A program made the translations under genes and the position numbers. A stretch of DNA of 64,000 nucleotides from an uncultured Ignavibacteria bacterium (lineage in GTDB: Bacteria > Bacteroidota > Ignavibacteria > Tepidaquicellales > Tepidaquicellaceae). Location: assembly GCA_937924675.1 (NCBI GenBank), contig CALEVL010000300.1:1-64000 (forward strand), read 5' to 3'. The notes beneath the pieces were generated by a model. That model was not told the origin of the DNA, searched no databases, and saw only the letters and a program-made list of their open reading frames with translations. Of the stretch, positions 17,901 to 26,018 are shown piece by piece; the first letter of the stretch is position 1; each line of letters starts with the position of its first letter.

Positions 17901-18614
17901 AGAAATTGTTGTTCCCTGAAAATCGCTTACTTCAATCTTGTTACTTCTTGCTTTCTTTATGATGTCGTCATATGCATCAAAATACTGGCTGAAGTTCATT
18001 TGATTTGCCTTCTTGATATTCGGTACAATGAGTGAACGGCTGCCGTCCTTCTTCTCAAGGTCAACAGCTAGTCCAAGATTCACATCCGGCTTTCTTATAA
18101 TATTCGGTTCACCGGAAATTATTGTGTAAGCATTATTCATCACCGGAACAAAGTTAATGCCTTTGATAATAGCCCATCCGATTATGTGCGTATAAGAAAC
18201 TTTACGGCCGTTTTTCTTTTTCAGATATTCGTTGATGAGTCTTCTGTTCTCTTCAAGTACCTTTACCGCAATTGTTCTGAATGTTGTGGCAGTTGGTATT
18301 GTAAGACTGGCATTCATATTCTCAATGATCTTCGCACCAACTCCCCTAATCACTTCAGCTTGTTCGTTTCCGGTTGGCTGAGGTATATTAAATTGCGGTA
18401 TTGCCTGACCGTTGCCTGCAACAGTTTTTGCACTTGCAACTACTTTTTTTTCGTTATTGGTGAGACTAAGTTCTTTGAATAGAGTTTTCCAATTGTCGCT
18501 TACAGAAGATGGGTCTTTTTGATATTCATCGAGAAGTTCGAGCACATACCATGTGTTAAGTCCGAATTCCGAGATCTTTTCCTGCTGTTCTGCAGATAAG
18601 TCTTCTAATTTCAT
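14985..18614 (-). CDS. kgd: Fused E2-E1 2-oxoglutarate dehydrogenase (Kgd/OdhA type)
   Basis: 1209 residues, against about 930 for a normal E1o and 1231 for mycobacterial Kgd. Order: a short E1o-type N-terminal segment (1-50, with D-N-W-K-T-L-F-K-E-L), a linker, a dihydrolipoyl succinyltransferase-type catalytic domain (about 85-335), then a full ThDP-dependent E1o (about 345-1209) with H-R-G-R-L-N-V-L-A-N, H-G-D-A-A-V-A-G-E-G and G-Q-D-S-A-R-G-T-F. No lipoyl domain is present. The E2 site reads D-H-R-I-I-Q-G (297-303), with Gln where classic E2 has Asp, the form I know from actinobacterial Kgd. It should make succinyl-CoA together with a separate lipoylated E2 and Lpd, neither of which is in the window. 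Convergent with mnmH. Confidence 0.93.
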   Translation of the reverse strand: MKLEDLSAEQQEKISEFGLNTWYVLELLDEYQKDPSSVSDNWKTLFKELSLTNNEKKVVASAKTVAGNGQAIPQFNIPQPTGNEQAEVIRGVGAKIIENMNASLTIPTATTFRTIAVKVLEENRRLINEYLKKKNGRKVSYTHIIGWAIIKGINFVPVMNNAYTIISGEPNIIRKPDVNLGLAVDLEKKDGSRSLIVPNIKKANQMNFSQYFDAYDDIIKKARSNKIEVSDFQGTTISLTNPGTLGTIASTPRLMLGQGAIIATGAIDYPAEYQAVTNEIITTIGISKVMNITSTYDHRIIQGAESGLFLQKLSGLLKGEDNFYEEIFEDLQIPMTPVKWFLDKNADDLGKIDNLEEIEKQAKAIQLINMFRVRGHLLANLDPLESKAQYHPELDPSKYGFTVWDYDREFITDGLAGLRTSTLRQILNILHQTYCDKIGVEYKHIQDPEKKRWLEGRMEMNMNTPSFSNEEKKHILFKLSEAENFEKFIDKKYVGHKRFSLEGSETIIALLDHLLDCASENSVQELVLGMAHRGRLNVLANIIGKSMSAIFSEFEGYLDPSTAQGSGDVKYHLGATGNYPTIHGKEIVVSVASNPSHLEFVNPVVEGIVRAKQTWMDDRERNRVIPVLIHGDAAVAGEGIVAETLNLSQLKGYRTGGTIHVIINNQIGFTTTPEEARSSQYCSDVAKMIQAPIFHVNGDDPEATLLVTKLAFDYRMKYNCDVVVDVWGYRRLGHNESDEPAFTQPLMYKKIRNHPSVKEIYEKKLLAEKVVTPEELKEIETEIYEKMSKGHEKVQKFKTDIPLAVSEEEIEAAEAHVETHVPDEKLDEIVKVMTTLPDNFTIHPKLKKFIDARKDFLTNNSGVDWAFGEALALGSLMQDGIPIRLSGQDSARGTFSQRHIVLTDAETGEEIITMNKIAPGVSWIEPLDSLLSEAAVLGFEYGYSTADPITLVIWEAQFGDFANAGQVIIDNFISSSFAKWGLPSNIVLMLPHGQEGQGPEHSSARLERFLTLCAEDNMIVCNPTTPAQLFHLLRRQSKQHKKRPLVIMTPKSLLRLPEARSYRKEFVDDQFMEIINDAQVDRPKAKRVLITSGKVYYDLSKFRDTNKISDTAIIRLEQYYPYDPADMKKVLEEYKNASEVVWVQEEPVNMGAWGFLSLRLRESLAKGQRLYKMTKEESSSPAPGSLSVHNETQAALIAGCFAKMAEPVF

Positions 18615-18681
18615 TTTGAATTAATTTTGCCTAATTTATCCAAATTTATAAACAACTTCAGCAGATTAATTAAATTTGAAC

Positions 18682-19419
18682 ATGACAAAGGGGATTTTGC
18701 TAGCTACACTGCTATTCATAACTTCAAGTGTGTTTGCACAAAGACCGGAAAACAGGATGTATATGGCAGGTGGTTTTAATTATCAGCTTGCATCCGGCGG
18801 TCCGTTGGACTATGTAATCGATAGATATAATCAAACCAGGGATTATCTCACTGATGAAATGGATAAAGTTGATCACATGTCAGGAGCGGCATTTTCATTT
18901 GGGTTTGGAATGGGTGAAGATGTTGATTTCCTGCTGTTTGAAATTGGTCTTACAATTGGCGGATCAGGATCGTTATCAGCCGAAGGCCCTGTCAATGGAG
19001 TTCAGCAGGTTCGCGATTTGAAAGTAAAATCCTTCCTCATCAATACAGGATTTGCCTATCTTATTCAGACTGAGCAAAAATTTGAATACGGCATCGGACT
19101 GTTTGTAGATTACGGGGGATTCAATGTAAGAACCAGAACTTATACAGCGGGACAAAATGCTCCGGATTTTAAAGACGTAGGAGATCAGAACAATACATTG
19201 GTGGGTCTCACACCTACAATTTTTTTAGATTACAATTTCTCAGAGACATTTGGATTAACATTAAGACCATTTTACCGCTATCAGATTTACGAGAACGATA
19301 TGTCGTATGTCAGCAAAGAAATAAATCCGAACACCTACAACAATGATGATTATGAGAGTACACAGGGAGCCATGCTCGATGGATTCGGAGGAGAATTGAA
19401 GGCAGTCTTCTTTTTCTAA
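18682..19419 (+). CDS. Putative outer-membrane beta-barrel protein
   Basis: 245 residues from the ATG at 18682 (a TTG two codons earlier is also in frame). Signal peptide about 1-19, ending S-S-V-F-A before Gln-Arg-Pro. The mature chain alternates short amphipathic strands with G/N/D-rich turns (M-A-G-G-F-N-Y, F-S-F-G-F-G-M-G, T-G-F-A-Y-L-I) and ends in aromatic F-F-F, as expected of an eight- to ten-strand outer-membrane barrel. No family assigned. Divergent from kgd with 67 nt between the starts; convergent with paaD, with 10 nt between the stops. Confidence 0.7.
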   Translation: MTKGILLATLLFITSSVFAQRPENRMYMAGGFNYQLASGGPLDYVIDRYNQTRDYLTDEMDKVDHMSGAAFSFGFGMGEDVDFLLFEIGLTIGGSGSLSAEGPVNGVQQVRDLKVKSFLINTGFAYLIQTEQKFEYGIGLFVDYGGFNVRTRTYTAGQNAPDFKDVGDQNNTLVGLTPTIFLDYNFSETFGLTLRPFYRYQIYENDMSYVSKEINPNTYNNDDYESTQGAMLDGFGGELKAVFFF

Positions 19420-19429
19420 TCAGTATCTG

Positions 19430-19912
19430 TTAAACAGGTTTGAATTGTTCAAAAGCCTGCATACATTTGTCGCAATAATGAATTGCCCGGCATTGAGTTG
19501 GTCCGAAGGGAGTCTGTAATCTTGTATCACGGCTCCCGCAAAACGGGCATTCAACTTTAAACAGAGAATCAACAGAAACAAACCCGTTAACATGTCCCGG
19601 CAATGCAAAGTTGGATTCCTTCAGCATCTGTATTCCGTTTTCAGTAATCATGTTTGTACTCCACTGGACATCAAAATTAACATCCACTTCAACACTTTTC
19701 ACCGGCAGTTTACCTACTTTGGATTTGATGTCTTCCTTCATCATATTTACTGCAGGGCATCCGGCGAAAGTCGGAGTCATTGCAACTCTAACATCTCCTT
19801 CATCAGTGACACTGACCGAAGTTATTATTCCCATGTCAACAACTGATAATTTCGGAATCTCCGGATCCATTACATTTTGAAGGGCTTCCCAAATATTTGC
19901 TTCAGTTACCAT
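19430..19912 (-). CDS. paaD: Phenylacetyl-CoA epoxidase subunit PaaD
   Basis: 160 residues, the usual length. The N-terminal half is a MIP18/DUF59-type domain (V-M-D-P-E-I-P, V-D-M-G-I-I, and T-P-T-F-A-G-C-P-A). The C-terminal quarter carries a zinc-ribbon pair C-P-F-C and C-D-K-C together with F-G-P-T-Q-C-R-A. PaaD is needed for maturation or activity of the PaaABC epoxidase. The start overlaps the end of paaC by 7 nt. It is the last gene of paaABCD; the reductase gene paaE that usually follows is absent, and the next gene is convergent. Confidence 0.93.
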   Translation of the reverse strand: MVTEANIWEALQNVMDPEIPKLSVVDMGIITSVSVTDEGDVRVAMTPTFAGCPAVNMMKEDIKSKVGKLPVKSVEVDVNFDVQWSTNMITENGIQMLKESNFALPGHVNGFVSVDSLFKVECPFCGSRDTRLQTPFGPTQCRAIHYCDKCMQAFEQFKPV

Positions 19913-20670
19913 TCTGCTTCAGGATCAATCTTATAAACTTCTGACATCTCTTCAAGAAGAGGTTTCAGATATTCTGTGTGTTGCCCCTTTCTTCCTCCAT
20001 ACGATGGAGTAACATTGTTTGGATCAGGCATGGAAAATCCGGAAGCACGCAGCAATTGATCAATGTGATCCAGCCAGGCATCCTGCAGATATTTTTCTCC
20101 GGGAAAGATTCCATCTGCGTTCAGTATTTCTTCGTAGTCAGACGGCTCAAATATGCCAAGCGCTAGTGGAAAACACTTGTCCAGTGATGACTGCATTCGC
20201 TCCCGACTTTCTTCATTTGCACTGCCAAGCTGTTTGATCCATGTATCTGCATGCATCGTATGATATCTTAGCTCGCCTCTGAATTTCCGTGCAATCTTTG
20301 CCAGGGGTTCAAACGAAGATCCGGAAAGCATTCCAAAGCGCAATGCCTCTGAGGAGTCAAACAGGAAATGTCTCATCAAACTAAAATCATATTCGCCAAT
20401 CGGATATTCAACCAGGTGGCAGCATTTGTACTCATTTTCCTCCCGCGTGAATGCAAGCGTATCAGGATCCTTTTCACCTGTTTCATTAAGTAAAGTGTAC
20501 AATGCAAGCGCATGTCCAAGCTTATCCTGAGCCATTGAAGAGAATGCAATATCTTCTTCCAGAATCGGGCCAAGTCCTGTCCATTCTGAATTTCTGTGTC
20601 CAATGATCAATTGATCATCGGCAATTCTGAAAATCAAATCCTGTATAGCAAATTTTTTATCGTCAGTCAT
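19906..20670 (-). CDS. paaC: Phenylacetyl-CoA epoxidase subunit PaaC
   Basis: 254 residues. Structural ferritin-like partner of PaaA in the oxygenase that converts phenylacetyl-CoA to its ring-1,2-epoxide. Helical sequence with A-D-D-Q-L-I-I-G-H-R, M-A-Q-D-K-L-G-H-A and R-Y-H-T-M-H-A-D is typical of PaaC. It starts inside the stop of paaB (ATGA overlap, 4 nt) and overlaps paaD, so A-B-C-D expression is probably coupled. Confidence 0.94.
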   Translation of the reverse strand: MTDDKKFAIQDLIFRIADDQLIIGHRNSEWTGLGPILEEDIAFSSMAQDKLGHALALYTLLNETGEKDPDTLAFTREENEYKCCHLVEYPIGEYDFSLMRHFLFDSSEALRFGMLSGSSFEPLAKIARKFRGELRYHTMHADTWIKQLGSANEESRERMQSSLDKCFPLALGIFEPSDYEEILNADGIFPGEKYLQDAWLDHIDQLLRASGFSMPDPNNVTPSYGGRKGQHTEYLKPLLEEMSEVYKIDPEAEW

Positions 20671-21044
20671 TTTTTCTGATGTTCCTTTTTGTATTTATTG
20701 ATCCTCTCCATCACTTTGTATCCACCGGCTTCTCTGTACATTTTTTCCTGATTGTTGGCATAAATATCTTCATCCCTGTAGTTTGTCTGATAAACATCTG
20801 TAGTCTTCACAATCCAAATGCTAACACAATCCGCTCGTCTGGCAAATTGCTCTTTAGCAAGAATGTATGCCATCTCATGATTAGGCGCATGAACCGAGCC
20901 AACATGAATGTGGCGATCTCCTTTTTTTGTCTGATGAAACACTTCGTAAGTAACCCAATGATGAATATTTTCGACAGGACTGCTGTCCGGCTCTTCAGGA
21001 AGTTCTTCTCTTGTGATCCTCGGATCTAATGATTTTAGTGACAT
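20667..21044 (-). CDS. paaB: Phenylacetyl-CoA epoxidase subunit PaaB
   Basis: 125 residues. Small bridging subunit of the PaaABC epoxidase. Recognised by W-V-T-Y-E-V-F-H-Q-T, G-S-V-H-A-P-N-H-E-M-A and A-K-E-Q-F-A-R-R, which are strongly conserved in PaaB. There is an N-terminal addition of about 25 residues (L-D-P-R-I-T-R-E-E-L-P-E) and a lysine-rich tail. It lies 32 nt after paaA and overlaps paaC by 4 nt. Confidence 0.94.
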   Translation of the reverse strand: MSLKSLDPRITREELPEEPDSSPVENIHHWVTYEVFHQTKKGDRHIHVGSVHAPNHEMAYILAKEQFARRADCVSIWIVKTTDVYQTNYRDEDIYANNQEKMYREAGGYKVMERINKYKKEHQKK

Positions 21045-21076
21045 TGTGTTAGTCTCATAATTTTTCGTTCATTTGA

Positions 21077-22063
21077 TTATGACAACGGAACAGTGTATTC
21101 CTCGGCATTTCTCATTAATGCATTACGAACCCATTCACCTTTTTCTTCTGCTCTTCTTCTGACGGCGAGCCGCTCTTTGTTGCAGGGACCGTCGCCGTTA
21201 ATAACCCTCTTGAATTCTTCCCAGTCAGGCTCAGTATAATCCCACTTTCCTGTTTCTTCATTCTTCTTAAGCAGCGGATCAGGAATTGTCAGCCCAAGTT
21301 CCCAGATCTTTGGTACATACATATCAAGAAACTTCTGTCTCATATCATCATTCGAAGCCATCTTCACTTTCCATCTCATCAATGTTTCCGTATGAACGGA
21401 AATCTTATCGGATGGTCCGAAGAAATGCATAATAGGTTTCCACCATCTGTTAAGTGCATCCTGAACCATTTCACGCTGCTTAGGCGTACCGGTTGCAAGA
21501 AATACTACATTATCATGACCATACTTGAGATGAAATGATTCTTCCATACATATTCTTTCGAGAGCTCTGCAATAAGGTCCATAAGAACCTTTGGAATTTG
21601 CAACCTGATTAATGATTGCGCCCGCATCAATCAGCCATGCTATAACGGCAGTGTCTGCCCAGGTAACCGCCGGATAATTGAATACATTCGAGTACTTTGA
21701 CTTTCCGGTTATCAGATCATTGATCATAACTTCGCGGGGTTTGCCGAGAGTTTCAGCAGCGCTGTATAAGAGTTGCGCATGTCCGACCTCATCCTGAACT
21801 TTTGCCATCAATGCAAGTTTTCTCCTGAATCCCGGAGCACGGGTAATCCAGGTGCCTTCAGGCAATGCGCCGATTATTTCCGAATGAGCATGCTGTTCGA
21901 TCATCCTGATCAGTTGCTTGCGATATTCATAAGGCATCCAATCCATTGGTTCTATCTTTTCCCCTGCCTGAATGCGAGCTTCAAATTCTTCAAGTCTTAC
22001 CGGATCATCCTGAACTTTAGATCCATTCTTTGATTCTTCAAAAATGTATCCGCCTCCGTACAT
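21077..22063 (-). CDS. paaA: Phenylacetyl-CoA epoxidase catalytic subunit PaaA
   Basis: 328 residues, as in E. coli PaaA (309) with a slightly longer N-terminus. Catalytic di-iron subunit of the phenylacetyl-CoA 1,2-epoxidase. The two ligand helices show D-E-V-G-H and [10 protein letters not shown], i.e. paired E-x-x-H motifs of a ferritin-like fold. It is the first gene of paaABCD. A 17-bp perfect palindrome lies 38-54 nt upstream of the ATG. No other paa genes (E, F, G, H, J, K, Z) adjoin it, so the rest of the pathway must be elsewhere. Confidence 0.95.
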   Translation of the reverse strand: MYGGGYIFEESKNGSKVQDDPVRLEEFEARIQAGEKIEPMDWMPYEYRKQLIRMIEQHAHSEIIGALPEGTWITRAPGFRRKLALMAKVQDEVGHAQLLYSAAETLGKPREVMINDLITGKSKYSNVFNYPAVTWADTAVIAWLIDAGAIINQVANSKGSYGPYCRALERICMEESFHLKYGHDNVVFLATGTPKQREMVQDALNRWWKPIMHFFGPSDKISVHTETLMRWKVKMASNDDMRQKFLDMYVPKIWELGLTIPDPLLKKNEETGKWDYTEPDWEEFKRVINGDGPCNKERLAVRRRAEEKGEWVRNALMRNAEEYTVPLS

Positions 22064-22100
22064 ATATTAATGTTTTGATTTTGTTTTATGATGTGATGTA

Positions 22101-22117
22101 TCGGTGAACCTCACCGA
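22101..22117. promoter_or_regulatory. Candidate operator palindrome upstream of paaA
   Basis: TCGGTGA-ACC-TCACCGA: two perfect 7-bp arms around a 3-nt centre, placed 38-54 nt before the paaA ATG. It has no T-tract on either side, so it is not a terminator for the upstream barrel gene. Size and place fit a dimeric repressor site, for example a TetR-type regulator as used for paa genes elsewhere, but no regulator gene is in the window. Confidence 0.5.
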
Positions 22118-22213
22118 GCTGTTAAAAATTTCTTTTGCAAATGTAAAGTTTTTGAGGCGAAAATTGTAATGTAAAATGGATACTTATCATTACCTGAAGT
22201 AATTGGATTATAA

Positions 22214-22855
22214 TCAGAACTCCCATCCCAAAGCAAACAGCATTGATCTGTCAACTTGATCCGGATCAAAAAAGTATGTTGTAAAATAAAAATCACTGTA
22301 AGAGATTCCGGCATATATTCCTGTCTGAACTTCCTTGTCAGCATCGTAAGACCTAGTTCTTTCAACTACAACTCCGGCATAAAGCCAATCAGTCGGAGCT
22401 ACTCCGACTTCATTCCATGTATATAAAAAACTGTCATCAATACTCTCTGCATTGAAGAAATATTCGGATTGTATATTGATGTTCAGAATATCATACGAAA
22501 TCTCCAACTCAAGCCCTGGTGCTGCACCGGCCACGCTTCCTATTACTAAGCCGGCAAGCGGAATCAAATTCAGTTTAATCTCATTACCAAATTCAAAATT
22601 GTAGCCAATCCAAAGTGAAGAGCTGTTCTTCTCCTCATAGTTACGTCTTCCCTCAAAATGCCAGCCTGACAACTCCAGAACTATTGTGGGCATAAGATAG
22701 TCATCATCATCCTGAACAAGATTGTAATCGAACTCAATGCTTCCGATGATCGAAGTTACTGATTGAACTGAATCAATTTGCGCATCCTCAGAATTGCCAT
22801 ATGCAAATATGCAGTAGGGCAAGGCAATCAGCGCAATCATGAAGATAAATTTCAT
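22214..22855 (-). CDS. Putative outer-membrane beta-barrel protein
   Basis: 213 residues. Signal peptide 1-18 (M-K-F-I-F-M-I-A-L-I-A). The mature chain is beta-strand-like with alternate aromatic residues (G-Y-N-F-E-F-G-N, E-L-E-I-S-Y-D-I), a G-rich strand at V-I-G-S-V-A-G-A-A-P-G and a terminal L-G-W-E-F ending in Phe, the classic end of an outer-membrane barrel. No family assigned. It lies upstream of paaA on the same strand with about 150 nt between, and is probably a separate unit. Confidence 0.65.
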   Translation of the reverse strand: MKFIFMIALIALPYCIFAYGNSEDAQIDSVQSVTSIIGSIEFDYNLVQDDDDYLMPTIVLELSGWHFEGRRNYEEKNSSSLWIGYNFEFGNEIKLNLIPLAGLVIGSVAGAAPGLELEISYDILNINIQSEYFFNAESIDDSFLYTWNEVGVAPTDWLYAGVVVERTRSYDADKEVQTGIYAGISYSDFYFTTYFFDPDQVDRSMLFALGWEF

Positions 22856-22913
22856 TTAACAAAATGGATTTGAAAATTCAATTTAGCATATATTAATTCT
22901 ATCCAACTCGTAT

Positions 22914-23618
22914 TCAATTGTACGGAATAGAATCAAGTCTGTCCAAAGCATATTGATACATCGCATAATCTATTCCATTTCTGTACCGGAACCACCTCCT
23001 GAATTCATCTGTAACTATCTCATTCTGGTCATCTCTTTCTGTTGAATTCAATATCTGAATTTCCGGCAATGGCCTTCCAACAAGCGAGGAGAGTTTCTTC
23101 AACGATTCATCCATCCTTTCAGTTATCCCAATGAAGAAATATCTGTCCAATACTTCCTTATAATCAAAATAGCACGGCATATAGTAAGCTAAGAGATCCT
23201 TATTCGATTCAAAGAACTTCTCCATCGATTGATCCATCCTTCCATGTTTTTTTGAGTAGAAATATAATGAAAGACAGAACTCAAGCGGGTCACGAAGAAA
23301 AGTGAAAACCTTAATCTCATCTTTTCTTTTCAATATTTCCGGATATCTTTGAAACAGATAAGTGCCTTCCACTGCGTAATGGCCCACAATGCAGTCATTG
23401 CTCTTAATATTATTTATGTCAACCCTCTTAGCCTTGTATTCTTCAAGTTGATCGAATGAAACAAAATGATCATTGATAACATTGAACCATTTGCGAAGCA
23501 CATTAGTAATGCTTGTTCCACCGCTTTTGATGAAGTGATGGAAAATGTAAGCAGGGTTTTCAGCCGAAGGAGCTGTAAGAAGAGGCTTTTCCTTGAATTT
23601 TGAATTTGTTTGCTCCAA
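22914..23618 (-). CDS. Sulfotransferase family protein
   Basis: 234 residues. The PAPS-binding loop is visible as F-I-K-S-G-G-T-S (29-36), the 5'-phosphosulfate loop, and the 3'-phosphate segment as F-L-R-D-P-L-E-F-C-L-S (108-117). These match the Sulfotransfer_2/heparan-type group that modifies carbohydrates. It should transfer sulfate from PAPS to a sugar or lipid; the acceptor is unknown. No signal peptide. The start appears to be TTG at 23618 and no upstream ATG is available. It is about 58 nt upstream of the barrel gene on the same strand. Confidence 0.8.
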   Translation of the reverse strand: MEQTNSKFKEKPLLTAPSAENPAYIFHHFIKSGGTSITNVLRKWFNVINDHFVSFDQLEEYKAKRVDINNIKSNDCIVGHYAVEGTYLFQRYPEILKRKDEIKVFTFLRDPLEFCLSLYFYSKKHGRMDQSMEKFFESNKDLLAYYMPCYFDYKEVLDRYFFIGITERMDESLKKLSSLVGRPLPEIQILNSTERDDQNEIVTDEFRRWFRYRNGIDYAMYQYALDRLDSIPYN

Positions 23619-23882
23619 AATTATTTCTCCATTGGTTCAGTGTTAAAATTAATGCAATTCAAAGACTTTGATATATATTGAGTTTGCTCAAATTCTTCAG
23701 TTCACTGCAATATTGTCATGAATTAGATGCAGCCAACTTAGAATTACTGTAAAGTATCAAAAAGAGAATACACTTTTTCAATTACATTTTAAACAGGTTA
23801 CATATTTCATGAATATTTCCGAAGTTTCAATTGAATATTTTTTATCTGATATTTGCAGATTCACAAATCATGACAGAGTAAA

Positions 23883-25136
23883 TTGAGTTCACAAGAGAAA
23901 TTCAAATTGAAACCAGGATCAGTTCTCATTGTTGTGCTCCTGATTATATTTCCAATCGGTTCATTTTCACAGGATGGCACAAAGTATGACAGGGTAAAGA
24001 AAGCAATTGACAGTGTCAGAACTGAGTATGAGAAAATTACTAACCGAGTTTGCCCTTCAATTAATATTCTGATTCATACTCCGGATGATTACATCTTTGT
24101 ATCCTCTGTCCCCGATGGAGGTATTCCCATTTCAAAAGACACATACTTTCGCTTTGCAAGCAATACTAAAAACTTTACGTCAGCATCTATATTGAACATG
24201 CAGGAATCGGGCTGGCTAGACATAAAAGCACACATCACCGATAAGATACCCGGAAGCAACATGCCCTATGTTCCGGATACTCCTGAATTTGATATTCCGT
24301 TTAAGAATGAAATTACAATAGAACAGCTTCTGCAACATTCAGCAGGTGTTTATGACATTGACAATGATTCCGTTCCGGGTTATGGCGGACTGAGTTATAC
24401 AGATTATATGACATTCAAGAATCCTGCACATCAGTTTGAACTTAAAGACTTGGTTGAGCAGGCGGCAAAGAACAAGTTATCTTACTTCTCTCCCGGCAAC
24501 GGTTATCATTACAGCAACACAGGATATACGATTTTGAGTGAAATAATTGAGAGAGTATATTCCTTTAACAGCGGGAGTAAGAAACTGTATGCTGATTACA
24601 TCAGAGATTTCATCACGGGAGTTAAGGCACCTGTTCAGCTGGATATATCATTTCCTTATCTTGCAACTGACGTGACAATGACTTCTCCGTTCGTCACCGG
24701 AGAACTGATCACAAATGACAGCATTGCAGTTTACTCTTCAGTTAATATGTCAGCACATGTCGGTGAAGGCAACGGCTATGCAACATTTGCAGAACTTGAC
24801 AAATATGTCAGATCTATGATGAAAGGAGAAAATGCACTGACTCTGCAAAGTATTGAGCTCATGCAGAAATCTGTGTCTGAACATAACAAGACTTATGCAC
24901 TTGGTTGTATTTACATTGAAGATCTCGGCTACGGGCATAACGGTTGCATAAAAGGTTATTTGTCCAACATGCTTTATGATCCTAAAAATGATGTTTCAGT
25001 AATTATCATGATGCCTGTAAATGATTATACTTACAAGGATGAGATGGGAATTGTTTACGGTCTCAAGGCTTTGGCTAATGCGGGATTTCATGCCCGTATG
25101 GCACTAGGTTATTCGGGCAAAACAATTGGCTATTGA
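23883..25136 (+). CDS. Serine hydrolase, beta-lactamase/DD-peptidase family
   Basis: 417 residues. An N-terminal hydrophobic segment (13-29, V-L-I-V-V-L-L-I-I-F-P-I-G-S-F-S) is a signal peptide. Catalytic motifs of the class C beta-lactamase/D-Ala-D-Ala carboxypeptidase fold: S-N-T-K (93-96, Ser93 as nucleophile), Y-S-N (210-212) and G-H-N-G (351-354) in place of K-T-G. The family includes DD-peptidases, esterases and D-amino-acid hydrolases, so the substrate cannot be chosen. The start used is TTG at 23883; another in-frame TTG lies at 23907. A second member of the family is encoded at 42890. Confidence 0.85.
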   Translation: MSSQEKFKLKPGSVLIVVLLIIFPIGSFSQDGTKYDRVKKAIDSVRTEYEKITNRVCPSINILIHTPDDYIFVSSVPDGGIPISKDTYFRFASNTKNFTSASILNMQESGWLDIKAHITDKIPGSNMPYVPDTPEFDIPFKNEITIEQLLQHSAGVYDIDNDSVPGYGGLSYTDYMTFKNPAHQFELKDLVEQAAKNKLSYFSPGNGYHYSNTGYTILSEIIERVYSFNSGSKKLYADYIRDFITGVKAPVQLDISFPYLATDVTMTSPFVTGELITNDSIAVYSSVNMSAHVGEGNGYATFAELDKYVRSMMKGENALTLQSIELMQKSVSEHNKTYALGCIYIEDLGYGHNGCIKGYLSNMLYDPKNDVSVIIMMPVNDYTYKDEMGIVYGLKALANAGFHARMALGYSGKTIGY

Positions 25137-25235
25137 TTGCCAAATCGAATAATGAACATGTGTTAATTGCTTATCTATTTTGATTCTTGAATCGACTACT
25201 ATTAATTTGAAAACAACCTAAAACAATATCATAAC

Positions 25236-25958
25236 ATGTCAGACATCTTTCACAAGATCATTTTACTGGGCAGGCCTGCTTCAGGCAAGTCAGAGGTTAT
25301 AAATTATTTGAAGAACGCTTCTTCACATGACAAGTTAAACAGATTTCATATTGGAAATATAAAAGAAGTTGATGACTTTCCAATGCTGTGGACATGGTTT
25401 GAAGAAGATGCAATACTTGCGAAGAAATTTGACAAGCCCAGAATTCATACCGACGATGAAGGATATTTTAAGCATGAATATCTGTGGCATCTTTTAATAG
25501 AAAGGCTTTCTCTTGAATATTCAAAACTGATAAGAGACAATGCGAGGCTTCACGAAGATACTACCTGTCTGATCGAGTTTTCTAGGGGCACTGAACATGG
25601 CGGATATAAAAAAGCGTTCAAACATCTCTCTGAAGAAGTACTCAAAGATGCTGCATTGGTTTATATAAATGTTCCTTACGAAGAATCTCTCAGAAAGAAT
25701 CGAAAGCGTTTTAATCCTTCTAAGCCGGACAGCATACTTGAACACGGATTGCCTGATGATAAGCTGGAGAAGATGTATAAGCTTGTTGATTGGGAAGAAG
25801 TTTCTTCGGCATCAAAGACTCACATAAACATTAACGGAGTTGAAGTTCCTTATGTAGTATTTGAGAACATGCCTTCAAAGACGGATGATCCTGAATTGCT
25901 CGGACCCGCTTTGGATGAGGTGTTCTCCAGGTTATGGGAACTTTACAATTCAAAATAG
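25236..25958 (+). CDS. P-loop NTPase of unknown function, kinase-like
   Basis: 240 residues, cytoplasmic. A Walker A motif G-R-P-A-S-G-K-S lies at 12-19, directly after the first strand, as in small nucleotide or nucleoside kinases. Further on are E-F-S-R-G-T-E-H-G-G (a possible Walker B/substrate loop), V-Y-I-N-V-P-Y-E-E-S and R-K-N-R-K-R-F, which looks like a lid arginine cluster. I do not recognise the family and do not assign a substrate. It stands alone, 99 nt after the serine hydrolase, and is convergent with the broken NTF2-like gene. Confidence 0.7.
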   Translation: MSDIFHKIILLGRPASGKSEVINYLKNASSHDKLNRFHIGNIKEVDDFPMLWTWFEEDAILAKKFDKPRIHTDDEGYFKHEYLWHLLIERLSLEYSKLIRDNARLHEDTTCLIEFSRGTEHGGYKKAFKHLSEEVLKDAALVYINVPYEESLRKNRKRFNPSKPDSILEHGLPDDKLEKMYKLVDWEEVSSASKTHININGVEVPYVVFENMPSKTDDPELLGPALDEVFSRLWELYNSK

Positions 25959-26018
25959 ATGGGCAATTAGAGGAACAAATTCATGTTTTGCGCATGAAAT
26001 TTGCGGAACAACAATTCT

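Noticed and set aside
25980..25998. TTCATG/CATGAA hairpin between convergent genes
   Set aside because: Six-bp AT-rich stem with no T-tract; too weak to call a terminator.
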